NCBI GenBank assembly: GCA_963761655.1
Contig: CAVXHI010000008.1
Span: 62,001-126,000, forward strand
Direction of reading: 5' to 3'
Source of the DNA: RYN-122 sp963761655
GTDB lineage: Bacteria; Actinomycetota; Actinomycetes; Mycobacteriales; SCTD01
DNA length: 64,000 nt
Notes under the pieces: generated by a model
What the model saw: only the letters and a program-made list of their open reading frames with translations
What the model was told of the DNA's origin: nothing
The model's database searches: none
In this document: positions 1-9,016 of the stretch, one piece after another
How positions within the stretch are numbered: position 1 is the first letter of the stretch
How the letters are laid out: each line of letters opens with the position of its first letter
Position numbers and translations under genes: made by a program

Positions 1-75
1 GCCGAGCTCGCCGAGGCGGACGCCCTGCTCGACGAGGCCGACCAAGGGGCTCGCCGGCCGGCCGGCGCGCCGTGA
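1..75 (+). CDS. VapB-like antitoxin, C-terminal end (partial)
   Basis: The window opens inside a reading frame that ends with TGA at 73-75. It encodes the last 24 residues, an acidic, Ala/Glu/Asp-rich tail (AELAEADALLDEAD) ending in a short basic stretch. Its stop overlaps the GTG start of the PIN-domain gene at 72, which is the usual translational coupling of vapB to vapC. The DNA-binding part lies outside the window, so the assignment rests on position and on the partner gene. Confidence 0.5.
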   Translation, partial: AELAEADALLDEADQGARRPAGAP

Positions 76-450
76 CCGGGCTGACCTACGACACCGGAGC
101 GCTGATCGCGGCGGAGCGCAGTGACCGGCGCATGTGGGCGCTGCACCGGCGCGCGCTCGAGCGCGGCGCCGCCCCGGTGGTCCCGGCTCCGGTGCTCGTC
201 GAGGGCTGGCGGGGGAGCGTGCAGACGGCCCGGCTGCTGCAGGGCTGCCAGGTGGAGGACCTGGACGAGCCAGCCGCCCGGGCCGCCGGGCTGCTCCTCG
301 GTGCCTGTTCCTTGCCGGTGGAGGCGACCGACGCCGTGGTGGTCGAGGGCGCGCTGCGCCGGCGGCAGGCTGTGGTGACGAGCAACCGGCAGCACCTCGA
401 GGCGCTGGCCGAGGGCGTCCGACGGCAGCGTCGGGATCATCGACCTCTAG
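72..450 (+). pseudogene. VapC-like PIN-domain toxin, +1 frameshift near the C-terminus
   Basis: PIN-domain ribonuclease of a type II toxin-antitoxin pair; such toxins cut tRNA or rRNA. The N-terminus YDTGALIAAERSDRR carries the first catalytic Asp, a Glu lies in APVLVEGW, and the central ATDAVVV and VTSN motifs supply later acidic and beta-strand positions. As given, the frame runs on to 536 with an Arg-rich tail unlike the family. Skipping one base (extra C at about 420) gives DGSVGIIDL and a stop at 448-450, a normal PIN end of about 125 aa. GTG start at 72 overlaps the antitoxin stop. Either the toxin is inactivated or the base is a sequencing error; an unmodified read-through product would be 154 aa. 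Confidence 0.7.
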
Positions 451-778
451 CGACGCCGCTCGGCTGCCCGACGGCCGGGGGCTGGCACCGCTGGGCCTCG
501 CTTGCGCGGCGCTCGGACGTCCTCTCAGGCCGATGAGCGGGCACTGCCCCCGTCCCGGGTCAGCGGCATGCGCGTTATAGGGGCAGGCATATGTTGAACA
601 CTTGTGGTCCCAGTCGAGCGTTCGCCGTACCGGTGCCCGAGCTTGGTTGGCCCGCGACGGGTAGAACATGCTTATGGCAGTCGCAGACCTTTCAGCTCGT
701 CGAGCGGGCCTACGCAACTGTGAAGAAGCGTCCTGCTCTGGGGCCGCCATCCACTCGGCGCACTTCTGCGTCGGACAC
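451..778. other. Intergenic region between vapC and the pentapeptide-repeat gene
   Basis: About 330 bases with no gene I can support. Base composition falls visibly from the vapC side (very GC-rich) to the pentapeptide gene side. An open frame upstream of 779 (ATG at 668) is continuous with the next gene but has no family-like content. No tRNA or clear terminator was seen. Confidence 0.4.
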
Positions 779-2623
779 ATGTCCGACGACGAGCAACACG
801 CCCTATTGCGCAGTCGGCGTCAGGAGGGAGTGTTCGACCTTCTCCGGGACTCCTTTGTTGGCCTAGCGCTATGGGAACGTGTTGTTCGCGCCCTGACGCT
901 CGCCCACGGCGTCCGGATCGTGCGCGACTTTGACTGTTCGAGGGCCAGGTTTGCCAGTGGAGTGGCCCTACAAGGCTTCGAGTTTTCGGGTGCCACGAAG
1001 ATGGTCGACACCATCTTCGAGTCGGGCTTTGATGCCCGCGGCGCGAGTTTTCTCGGTCCAGTCGACTGGACCCGTGCGCAGTTCGGACAGGGCATGAATC
1101 TGCGGGGCGCGACCTTTGCCGCCGGAGCGGCGATGGTTGCGGCGGAAGTGCAGGCTGGCTTTGATGTAAGTGCAGTACTCTTCCCAGCGGGCCTGAACGC
1201 AGGCAAGCTCAAGGTCCTGGGAACAGCGCGCCTCAATCAGTTGCACGTGAGGGAGACCCTAAACATGCAGGGTGCCGCCTTCGCGTCTCCCGTCTATGTA
1301 GTTGGATCACATCTACAGCGCGTCAATTTGAGCGATGCTGTGTTTGCTGGGATCTTTCAGCTCGCGGAAACCACAGTCGTAGATGGCGCTGAAGCACGTG
1401 GCGTCACATTGGCCGGTCGCACTGAGATTCGCGGTTGCACGTTCAGATCTGATCTCAACATGCACTCAGCGCACGTTACGGGAAGCCTCAGCACGAAGGA
1501 CACCAAGGCCCTCGAAGATGTCCGGTTGACAGACACGTTATTCGATTCCCCGCCAGATCTTGCGGGGCTACAAATCAAGCAACGCCTGACGCTCGCCGGA
1601 GCGGTCTTCTCAGGCGGCCCACTCAGCACCCGTCTTACTGCGCGGGTGATCGACCTAAAGCGCTGCCGGCTGAAGGACGGTGGAATCGTCGAGCTCGATT
1701 GCGCCACCGTCGACTTGCAACGTGCGGAGTTCAGTCAGGCAACCACTTTGACCGGCCGAGCGCGGGGAGACGGCAATCTGCCGACTGTGCGGTCGCTGAC
1801 CAATGCGGACGTAAGTAAACTAACGGTTTCGACTTTGAATCTCGGCGAAACCGAGTTCGGCGGAGCAGTCAATCTTGATAAACTCCGACAGGGCCCGGGA
1901 GTCGCGTTCGAGCGTGGCATTCGAAAGCGGCCCGAAAGGTCAGCGCAGCCTGGTGCAGCGTCGCCTCGCGGCAGTCGCCGTGGCCGCAGCCGCAGAGACG
2001 CCATTGCGGACGAGGCGCTCCTGCACGCCCGACGTCCAGCATCGCCGTACCGGGCACTCCTGCACCTGCAATTGCAGGAGTTCCGACGCCGTCGTCGTGC
2101 TTGGTTGGCTTGGCGTGCGGCGCAAGCTGACTTGGCCGACGTGTACCGGGCGTTGCGAAAAGGACGCGAGGACTCTAAAGACGAGCCGGGGGCGGCTGAC
2201 TTCTTCTTCGGTGAGATGCAGGCGCGGAAGCGCGCGAGATCACCTGGGACGTTCGAGGGTCTAATTCTCCGCTTGTATAGGACAGTAGCCACCTACGGTC
2301 TGGGGGCTTCGAGGCCGGCCGCAGTGCTACTGCTGCTGGTGCTGTGCGGCACGCTGATGAGCAGTAACTATGGGTTCGTGTCTCCGAAGGAGGCGGCCGC
2401 GGGAGGTGCGCAGAGGACTGAATGTGAAGTCGCGGCAAGTTCGGAGTGGTACCGCGACGGGGCCGCCATCCGGTTCAGCATTACAAGCCTGACACCACTG
2501 CCGCCCCTAGAGCGACCGTGCTTGACGAATCTGGGCCAGTGGCAACGCCTGGGCTTTCGATTCGTTGGGCCCGTCTTCATTGCGCTACTTGCTCTAGGCA
2601 TCCGGTCGAGGGTCAAGCGCTGA
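779..2623 (+). CDS. Pentapeptide-repeat membrane protein (two C-terminal TM segments)
   Basis: The open frame begins at 668, but ATG 779 (MSDDEQHALL) is the more likely start because everything upstream is unlike the family. Residues about 40-370 contain A/C-D/N-F/L-type quintets (for example FDARGASF, MNLRGATF, LNMQGAAF, VNLSDAVF) expected to fold as a right-handed beta-helix. The motif ADVYRALRKGREDSKDEPGAADFFFGEMQARK near residue 460 is typical of pentapeptide proteins with a C-terminal channel-like domain, and two hydrophobic segments follow (PAAVLLLLVLCGTLM and FVGPVFIALLALGI). Role unknown; similar proteins occur in defence islands, and a membrane effector role is inference. Base composition is clearly less GC-rich than the rest of the window, suggesting recent transfer. 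Confidence 0.75.
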   Translation: MSDDEQHALLRSRRQEGVFDLLRDSFVGLALWERVVRALTLAHGVRIVRDFDCSRARFASGVALQGFEFSGATKMVDTIFESGFDARGASFLGPVDWTRAQFGQGMNLRGATFAAGAAMVAAEVQAGFDVSAVLFPAGLNAGKLKVLGTARLNQLHVRETLNMQGAAFASPVYVVGSHLQRVNLSDAVFAGIFQLAETTVVDGAEARGVTLAGRTEIRGCTFRSDLNMHSAHVTGSLSTKDTKALEDVRLTDTLFDSPPDLAGLQIKQRLTLAGAVFSGGPLSTRLTARVIDLKRCRLKDGGIVELDCATVDLQRAEFSQATTLTGRARGDGNLPTVRSLTNADVSKLTVSTLNLGETEFGGAVNLDKLRQGPGVAFERGIRKRPERSAQPGAASPRGSRRGRSRRDAIADEALLHARRPASPYRALLHLQLQEFRRRRRAWLAWRAAQADLADVYRALRKGREDSKDEPGAADFFFGEMQARKRARSPGTFEGLILRLYRTVATYGLGASRPAAVLLLLVLCGTLMSSNYGFVSPKEAAAGGAQRTECEVAASSEWYRDGAAIRFSITSLTPLPPLERPCLTNLGQWQRLGFRFVGPVFIALLALGIRSRVKR

Positions 2624-3001
2624 GGCCCTGAACTTGCGAGAGCCGCCGCTGGTGTGGGCTAGCTGGAACCCGGAGTCGGATCGGAGTCTCCCGGCTTGCA
2701 ACAGTCGGCACATGGTCCAAGACCGGTCATCGACTAGGTCGCTCAGGGTCTGCTCATGCCGCTGCATGGCATACACCGCCGGAGCACCGTCCGTTGCGCA
2801 CCATCTTCTGAGCCGCTTCCACCGAAGCTTGCGACGGTGCAGGCCCGACGGTCCGGACTTCGATGCGCTGGACCGCTTTGGAGGACGCCGCGCAGGGGGA
2901 TGACTTTGCGGTATGTGTCCGAGCACGACGCGTTGGCAACACGAATGGCTGCTGCCTGGTCGAAGGCCTGTCCGCACCGGTGTCGCCCATAGGGTCGGGC
3001 G
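2624..3001. other. Intergenic region upstream of the SNF2 operon
   Basis: No gene I can support in about 380 bases. Minus-strand frames extend in from the SNF2 gene as shadows and show no recognisable family. The last bases hold a candidate leaderless promoter for the SNF2 gene. Confidence 0.4.
2990..2995 (+). promoter_or_regulatory. Candidate leaderless -10 box (TAGGGT) for the SNF2 operon
   Basis: TAGGGT lies 6 nt before GTG 3002. The same TAnnnT hexamer and spacing recur before valS, the radical SAM gene, DUF2344, proA, nadD and rsfS in this window. No clear -35 element and no Shine-Dalgarno sequence. Confidence 0.4.
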
Positions 3002-6000
3002 GTGACGTTCGAGCCCGGCCAGCGCGTGCGGATCCCGCACAGGGCCGACCTGCCGGGCCACGTCCGCGTCGAGGTCGCACTGCCCGGCCCCGCCGGCGGC
3101 TGGACGCTGTTCGTCGAGCAGGGCGCCGGGGCGTTCGCGAAGGTCGACCTGACCGCCGAGCAGGCCGCCGCGTGCGAGGTCCTCACCGAGGACGGCGCGG
3201 GCGACTCCGCGGCGCTGCTCGCGGGCCTGTGGACCGCGTGGATGCGGGCCGCCGGCGCGGGGGCGCGGTCGGCGGTGCTGGCGTCGTCGCCGCTGCGGCC
3301 GTACGCCCACCAGATGAACGCGGTGTACGGCGCGATGCTCCCGCAGCCCCGGCTGCGGTTCCTGCTCGCGGACGAGCCCGGCACCGGCAAGACGATCATG
3401 GCGGGGCTGTACCTGCGGGAGATGCAGCGGCTCGGGTTCGTCCGCAGCGCGCTGATCGTCGTGCCCGGCGCACCTGGTGACCAAGTGGCAGGCCGACTTC
3501 GAGCGGTTCTTCGGCGGCGGCCTGCGGGCGATCACCGCGCAGACGGTCCGCGAGCACGGCCTGGACAGCGGCCACGACCTGTGGGTCGTCAGCCTGGACC
3601 TGCTGTCGGTGAACGGCGCGGTGCAGGACGCCGTGCACCCGGACCGGATGGGCTGGGACGCCGTCGTGTTCGACGAGGCGCACCGGCTCACCCCGACCGC
3701 CGTCGGCTACTACCAGGCCGGGCGAGATGCTCGCCCTGAACACCCCGCGCGCGCTGCTGATGACCGCGACGCCGCACCGCGGGCAAGGAGTGGCTGTTCC
3801 GGGCGCTGCTGCACCTGGTCGACCCGGAGGTCTACCCGGCGGTCGAGAGCAACAAGGAGCCGTCGCGCAGCGTCAAGCCGGGCCGGGTCCACTTCCTGCG
3901 CCGGATGAAGGAGGACCTCGTCGACTTCGACGGGACGACCAAGCTCTTCAAGGGCCGGCACGCCGAGAACCAGCCGGTGCCGCTGTCGCCGGTCGAGAGC
4001 CGAGTTCTACGCCGAGGCGCTCGACCTCGTCGACCGGTACTTCCCGGCGATCGCCGTGCCGCTCGGGAAGATGGTCTACGGCAAGCGCGCCGCCTCCAGC
4101 CTCTGCGCCGCTCGCGGAGACCCTCAAGCGCCGCCGCGACGGGATGGGCAGCGCAATGCCGTCCGCCGCCGCGCATCGACGCCGACCCCGACGGCGACGA
4201 CCCCGCCACGCGCCGACGAGGCCCGCGTCGTCCACGAGGGCTCGAAGTCCGCGAAGGCCGAGAAGCGCGAGATCAACGCGCTGCTCGCCCGGCTGGAGCC
4301 GCTCGTCGACGACCCGGAGCTGCCCGTGTCCAAGTGGGACCCGCTCGTCGCTGACGTGCCTCGGCAGGAACGGCATCAAGCCCGGCAACGGCGAGCAGGC
4401 CGTCGTGTTCACCGAGTACGCCGACACCGCCGACTGGCTCGTCCAGCCGGCTCGTGCACGCCGGGTTCACCGCCCGCCGGTACTCCGGCACGGGACAACC
4501 ACCACGTCCGCGACGACACCCGCGACGCGTTCGCCCGCCGCGACTTCCAGATCCTCGTCAGCACCGACGCCGGCAACGAGGGCATCGACCTGCAGACCGC
4601 GCACGTCCTCGTCAACTACGACATCCCCTGGTCGCTCGTCCGCCTGGAGCAGCGCATGGGCCGCATCCACCGCGTCGGCCAGACCCGCGACGTCGAGCTC
4701 TACAACCTCATCGCCACCGACACCCGCGAGGGCGACGTGCTGGAGGTCCTGCTCGGCAACTTCGTCACCGCCGCGAACCAGCTCGAAGGCCGGATGTTCG
4801 ACAGCCTCAGCCTCGTCGGGGAGCTCGTCGGACTCGCCGACGACGACCTCGAGCAGGGTCCTCGCGGACACGTTCGGCGACGACGAGCAGCGCGCCCGCG
4901 CCCTCGCCGCCGTCGGCGCGGTCACCGCCAGCCGCCTCGCCGACGCCGCGAAGCGGGCCGACGAGCAGGAACGGGCCCTCAAGACCAGCGTCGACATCGC
5001 CCAGGCCGTCACCGCCCTCCAGGACGAGCAGCTCGACCGGATCAACCCCGCCATCGTCGAGGCGTTCCTGCACCGCGCCGCCGACGGCGGCGCCATCACG
5101 ATCAGCCCGCACGCCGCCGGCGACGGCATGTTCACCCTCGCCCTGCCCGACGGCCAGCCGCTGCCCCCCGAGTTCGCGCCGCCCGGCCAGCGCAAGGCCG
5201 GGGCCACTGCGCTCGTCGCGACCAGCGGGAAGTCCCTCGCCGCACGCCCGCGCCAGCGGCGCCGCCGTCGCGGACGCCGTCAACCTCGGCCCGAGCGACC
5301 CGCCGTACAGGGCGCTCGTCGCGCTGTGCGCCGACGCCCTCGCCCCCGCGATGTTCCGCGGCGGCGCGCTCGTCGACGCAGACCAGCAGCACCGACTACG
5401 ACCTGTTCGCCTACGAGGCCGACCTCACCGAGGCCGGCGGCCGCCGCAAGGGCACCTGGGCCTGCCTGGTCCGCGTCGACAGCGCCGGCGCCCGCCCCGT
5501 CCGGTGGGAGACGCTCGCCAACCTCACGCCCGCCGACGCCCCCGCCGGCGCGCCGCACCCCGGCCGCGCCCACGACGCCGCCGCCCGCGCCGCGATGGCC
5601 GCCGACGAGGAGCAGGCCCGCCGCGCCGGCGCCCTCGACGACTGGCTCCGCGTCGCCCAGACGCGAGCTCGACCTGCTCCCCAACGAGCTCACCAACGAC
5701 ATCGCCGACCGCGACACCCGCATCGCCGAGCGCGAGCCGGCTCAAGGCACATGACCGCGCAGCGCCTCGCGGACCTCCGGCAGATGAGCGAGGTCGCCAT
5801 CGGCGAGCCCCGCCGGCTCGCCTGGGCCCGCGTCACCGCCGCCGCGCCGCCCGCCGACCCGACCGAGACCGACAGCGAGCGCATCAGCACCGACCTCGTC
5901 GCCGAGCACCTCCGCGCCCAGGGCTTCGCCGTCGCCGACGTCCACACCGAGGGCCGCGGCTACGACCTGCACGCCAGCCGCGGCCGCGAGCAGCGCCTCG

Positions 6001-6268
6001 TCGAGATCAAGGGCGTCTGGCGCGCCGCCAGCAGCCAAGGCATCAGCATGACCGCCAACGAGGTCCTCATCGCCACCCAGCACGGCAACGACTACTGGCT
6101 CTACGTCGTCGACCAGTGCCACGACGGCAAGGGCAGCCTCTACGGCGCCTACCCCGACCCCGTCCGGACGTTCGCGCGACCTGTCCACCGGCCAGGTCAT
6201 CGTCCACGTACCCGGCAGCGCCCTCAAGGCCGCCCGAGACCAGCGAGGAGCACGCCCCGTGCGCATGA
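3002..6268 (+). pseudogene. SNF2-family helicase with C-terminal DUF3883, cut by about 18 +1 frame changes
   Basis: Superfamily 2 DNA translocase expected to act with the downstream methyltransferase and DUF499 ATPase. Across the frames, in order: Walker A-like LADEPGTGKTIMAG, DEAH box VVFDEAHRLTP, motif III LLMTATPHRG, AVVFTEYADTADWLV, motifs V and VI NEGIDLQTAHVLVNYDIPW and RMGRIHRVGQ, then DUF3883 (LVEIKGVWRA, GISMTANE, YWLYVVDQ). The frame steps forward by one near 3467, 3720, 3781, 4001, 4107, 4167, 4211, 4350, 4447, 4493, 4857, 5242, 5378, 5661, 5737, 5747, 6177 and 6231. Removing 18 bases leaves exactly 1,083 codons with the stop overlapping the methyltransferase ATG at 6265. GTG start at 3002. 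No in-frame nonsense codon appears in the restored reading. As written the gene cannot be translated whole. Confidence 0.85.
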
Positions 6269-9016
6269 TCGAGCGCTGGTTCCCCTGCGCCGAGGTCAGC
6301 GAGGCGTCTGCCAGCGGCTGGGGAAGCGGGCAACAGCGAGAACGGCCTGTTCACCTGGTTCGCCGAGCGGCCGCTCGCGCAGGCCAAGGCCGCAGTGCTC
6401 ACGAGCCTGCTGCCGTGGCCGGACGACGAGTCCGAGCAGCGCCGGCTGCAGGACCTCGTGCGCCGAGCCATGACCGGCCGCGACGCCGCTCGGAGCGAGA
6501 TCGTCGCAGAGCTGCTCGAAGCACCACCCCGAGGTGCCGCGGTGCTGGACCCGTTCTCGGGCCGCGGCGATGATCCCGCTGGAGGCGGCCCGGCTCGGGG
6601 GCTCGCTCGACGGAATCGACTACTCGCCGGTCGCCACGCTCGCGGGCCAGCTCCTTGCCGACTACCCGATGCGCGACTGGTCCGACGAGCCGCCGCTGCC
6701 GTTCGGTGCGAGCCGACGTGCTCGAGCATCGGAACCGGCTCCCGACGACGTCGGACCGTTCTTCGCTGAGGTGGGCCGTCGTTACGCAGCGGCCATGTCG
6801 CGACTTCTACCCGCCGGTCGACGGCAAGCAGCCCGTGGGGCTACGTCTGGGCGGTGACCCTGCCGTGCCAGGAGTGCGGGCACCGGTTCCCGCTGACCGG
6901 GCTCCTGCGTCCTGCGGCACCCGACGCCGGCGAAGGGCGACCCCGGACAGAGCTACCGCATCGAGGTCGGACCGAGCCGCCGGCACGTTCCGCGCCGTGG
7001 TCCACGACGGCCCGCCGACGGGTCAGCCGACGCTCGTCGCACCGCTCAAGGCGGGCAAGGCCGTCAGGGGCAAGGCGGCCGTCTGCCCCTTCTGCGAGCA
7101 CGTCCATGCGAAGGACACGCACCAGCGCCTGGCCGCGCTCCGGGCTGGGGCAGGACGCGCTGCTCGTCGCGGCGGACCTCGATCCCGCTGTCGGCAAGTT
7201 CTTCCGCCCGCCCACAGCAGCTGAGCTTGAGGCCGTCCGTAGCCGCGGCAGACGGCGCTGGCGTCGGAACCCGTGTTCGCCCCTGGCCTTCCGGCAGTGC
7301 CCGACGAGCGCGATCCCCGGCAGCAACGGCGCGACGGTCCGGCCGTCAGCTCTACGGCGCGGTGACGTACGGCGACCTGTGCAACAACCGGCAGACGCTG
7401 GGGTTCGTGCGCCTCGCCCGGATCATCAACGACCTCGGACGCCGAGCTGCAGCCAGCGCGGGCCTCTCGACCGAGTACGCCGCCGCGCTCGTCGGCTACG
7501 CCGCCTCGGTATTGGTCCGCAAGATCAAGCGGTCAACGCGCGGCACCTCGATCATGGTCTACAAGGACGGGCGCTGCCACCGGGGTCAACCACATCTTCG
7601 GCAACGAGGCGAGCCGTCGGCTTCTCCTACGACTACTTCGAGACAGGGCTGGGGACCGGGCCGGGCACCTGGGACTCGCTCACGGGCGACACGGTCAACG
7701 TCGCTACGCAAGCAGCTCGGCCGCAGGCAGAGCACCCCGGCCACCATCAGCCGAGGATCCGCCACTGTCCCTGCCCTTCCGAGCCGGCACCTTCGAGGCG
7801 GTGGTTACCGACCCTCCCTACGACTCGATGATCTATTACTCCGACAGCTCAGATCTCTTCTACGTCTGGCTCAAGCGCGCCCTGTTGTCCGTCCGGCCCG
7901 ACCTGACGTTCACGGCGGACATGCGCGGGGTGCAGGAGAAGACCGAGGAGCTCATCGTCAAGGAGCACGGCGTAGCCGCAGGTCGAGCACCGGACCCGCG
8001 ACTACTACGACCGCAACATCTCGCGTGCCTTCTCCCAGGCCCGCGAGGTCGTCCGCGAGGACGGCGTGGTGACCATCGTCTTCGGCCACGGCGAGCCTGA
8101 GGTCTGGCACCGGCTGCTCGGCGCCATCACCCGTGCCGGCCTGGTCCTGACAGCATCGTGGCCCGCGAGAACCGAGTCAGGAGGACAGCAGGGCAAGGCG
8201 AACATCGTCACGACGCTCACCATGTCCTGCCGCCCGGCTCCTGCCAGCCGGCCCAAGGGCAGGGCAAACCTGGTGGAGGCAGAAGTCCGGCGCGAGGTGC
8301 AGTCACGCATCCCGCTCTGGGACGCCGCCCGGCTCGCGCCGACCGACCAGCTCATGGCGTCCGCTGGACCGGCGATGGAGGCGGTCGGCCGTTACGAGCA
8401 GGTGCTCGACCACCTGGGCGACCCGGTCGATCCGGCGCACTACCTCGTAGTCGCACGCAAGGCGGTCATAGACGCCTCCTCGGTGCCTATCGAGAACCTC
8501 CCCCTCGACACCTTCGACGCCCGGACGCGCTTTGCGCTCGGCTGGGTCCGGCTCTACCGCCGCTCCGTCGCGGCGAAGTCTGAGGCCCGCTGGCAGGCCC
8601 TGGCGGCGGACCTGACGATGGACGAGCTCAAGGGTGTACTATCGGACGCGGACAAGGGCGTGCGCTTCGCACCCGCCAAGGACTGGAAGGGCGTCATCGG
8701 CCCCACGTCGTCGGTGATCGACGTGGCGATGGCGATGGCGAAGGCGTGGCCGGGCGGCCTGGACGAGGTCGCCCAGGTGCTGGCGTCAGCCGAGCGAGAC
8801 GACGACGACGCCTACCTGTGGGCGAGTCTCGGCTACCTGTCTTCGCTGCTGCCGGAAGCTGACCCAGACGCGGTCGCCTGGACATCGCTGGTGCGAGCCC
8901 GCAGGGGCATCGGGAACGTCGCCCGCGGCGTCGTCTCGGCGCAGCGCGAGGCCGATGAGATCAGGAACCAGCAGCGCAGCCTGTTCGACATCGACACGGC
9001 GGAGGAGACCTCTTGA
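6265..9016 (+). pseudogene. DUF1156 DNA adenine methyltransferase, 5' two-thirds frameshifted
   Basis: Large N6-adenine methyltransferase of the COG1743 type with a zinc ribbon. Restored order: N-terminal MIERWFPCAEVSEASA; WFAERPLAQAKAAVLTSLLP (usually WWARRPLAASRA); SAM-binding LDPFSGRGMIPLEAARLGG; zinc-ribbon pairs CQECG and CPFC; catalytic DPPY in VVTDPPYDSMIYYSD; then YYDRNISRAFSQAREVVREDG. Clear +1 steps near 6328, 6569, 6798, 6838, 6899, 6978, 7141, 7238, 7260, 7309, 7343, 7584, 7615, 7706, 7767 and 7978. The stretch 6710-6750 is ambiguous (probably one +1 and one -1). From about 7979 to the TGA at 9014-9016 the frame is clean. ATG 6265 overlaps the SNF2 stop; the end overlaps the DUF499 TTG. 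Likely marks self DNA if functional. Confidence 0.85.

Noticed and set aside
2624..3001. Remnant transposase between the pentapeptide and SNF2 genes
   Set aside because: Some minus-strand peptides looked coding-like, but no DDE motif or terminal inverted repeats were seen.
3002..6268. Several separate overlapping genes in place of one SNF2 gene
   Set aside because: Consecutive pieces in different frames carry the helicase motifs in correct order without repetition, so they are parts of one gene.
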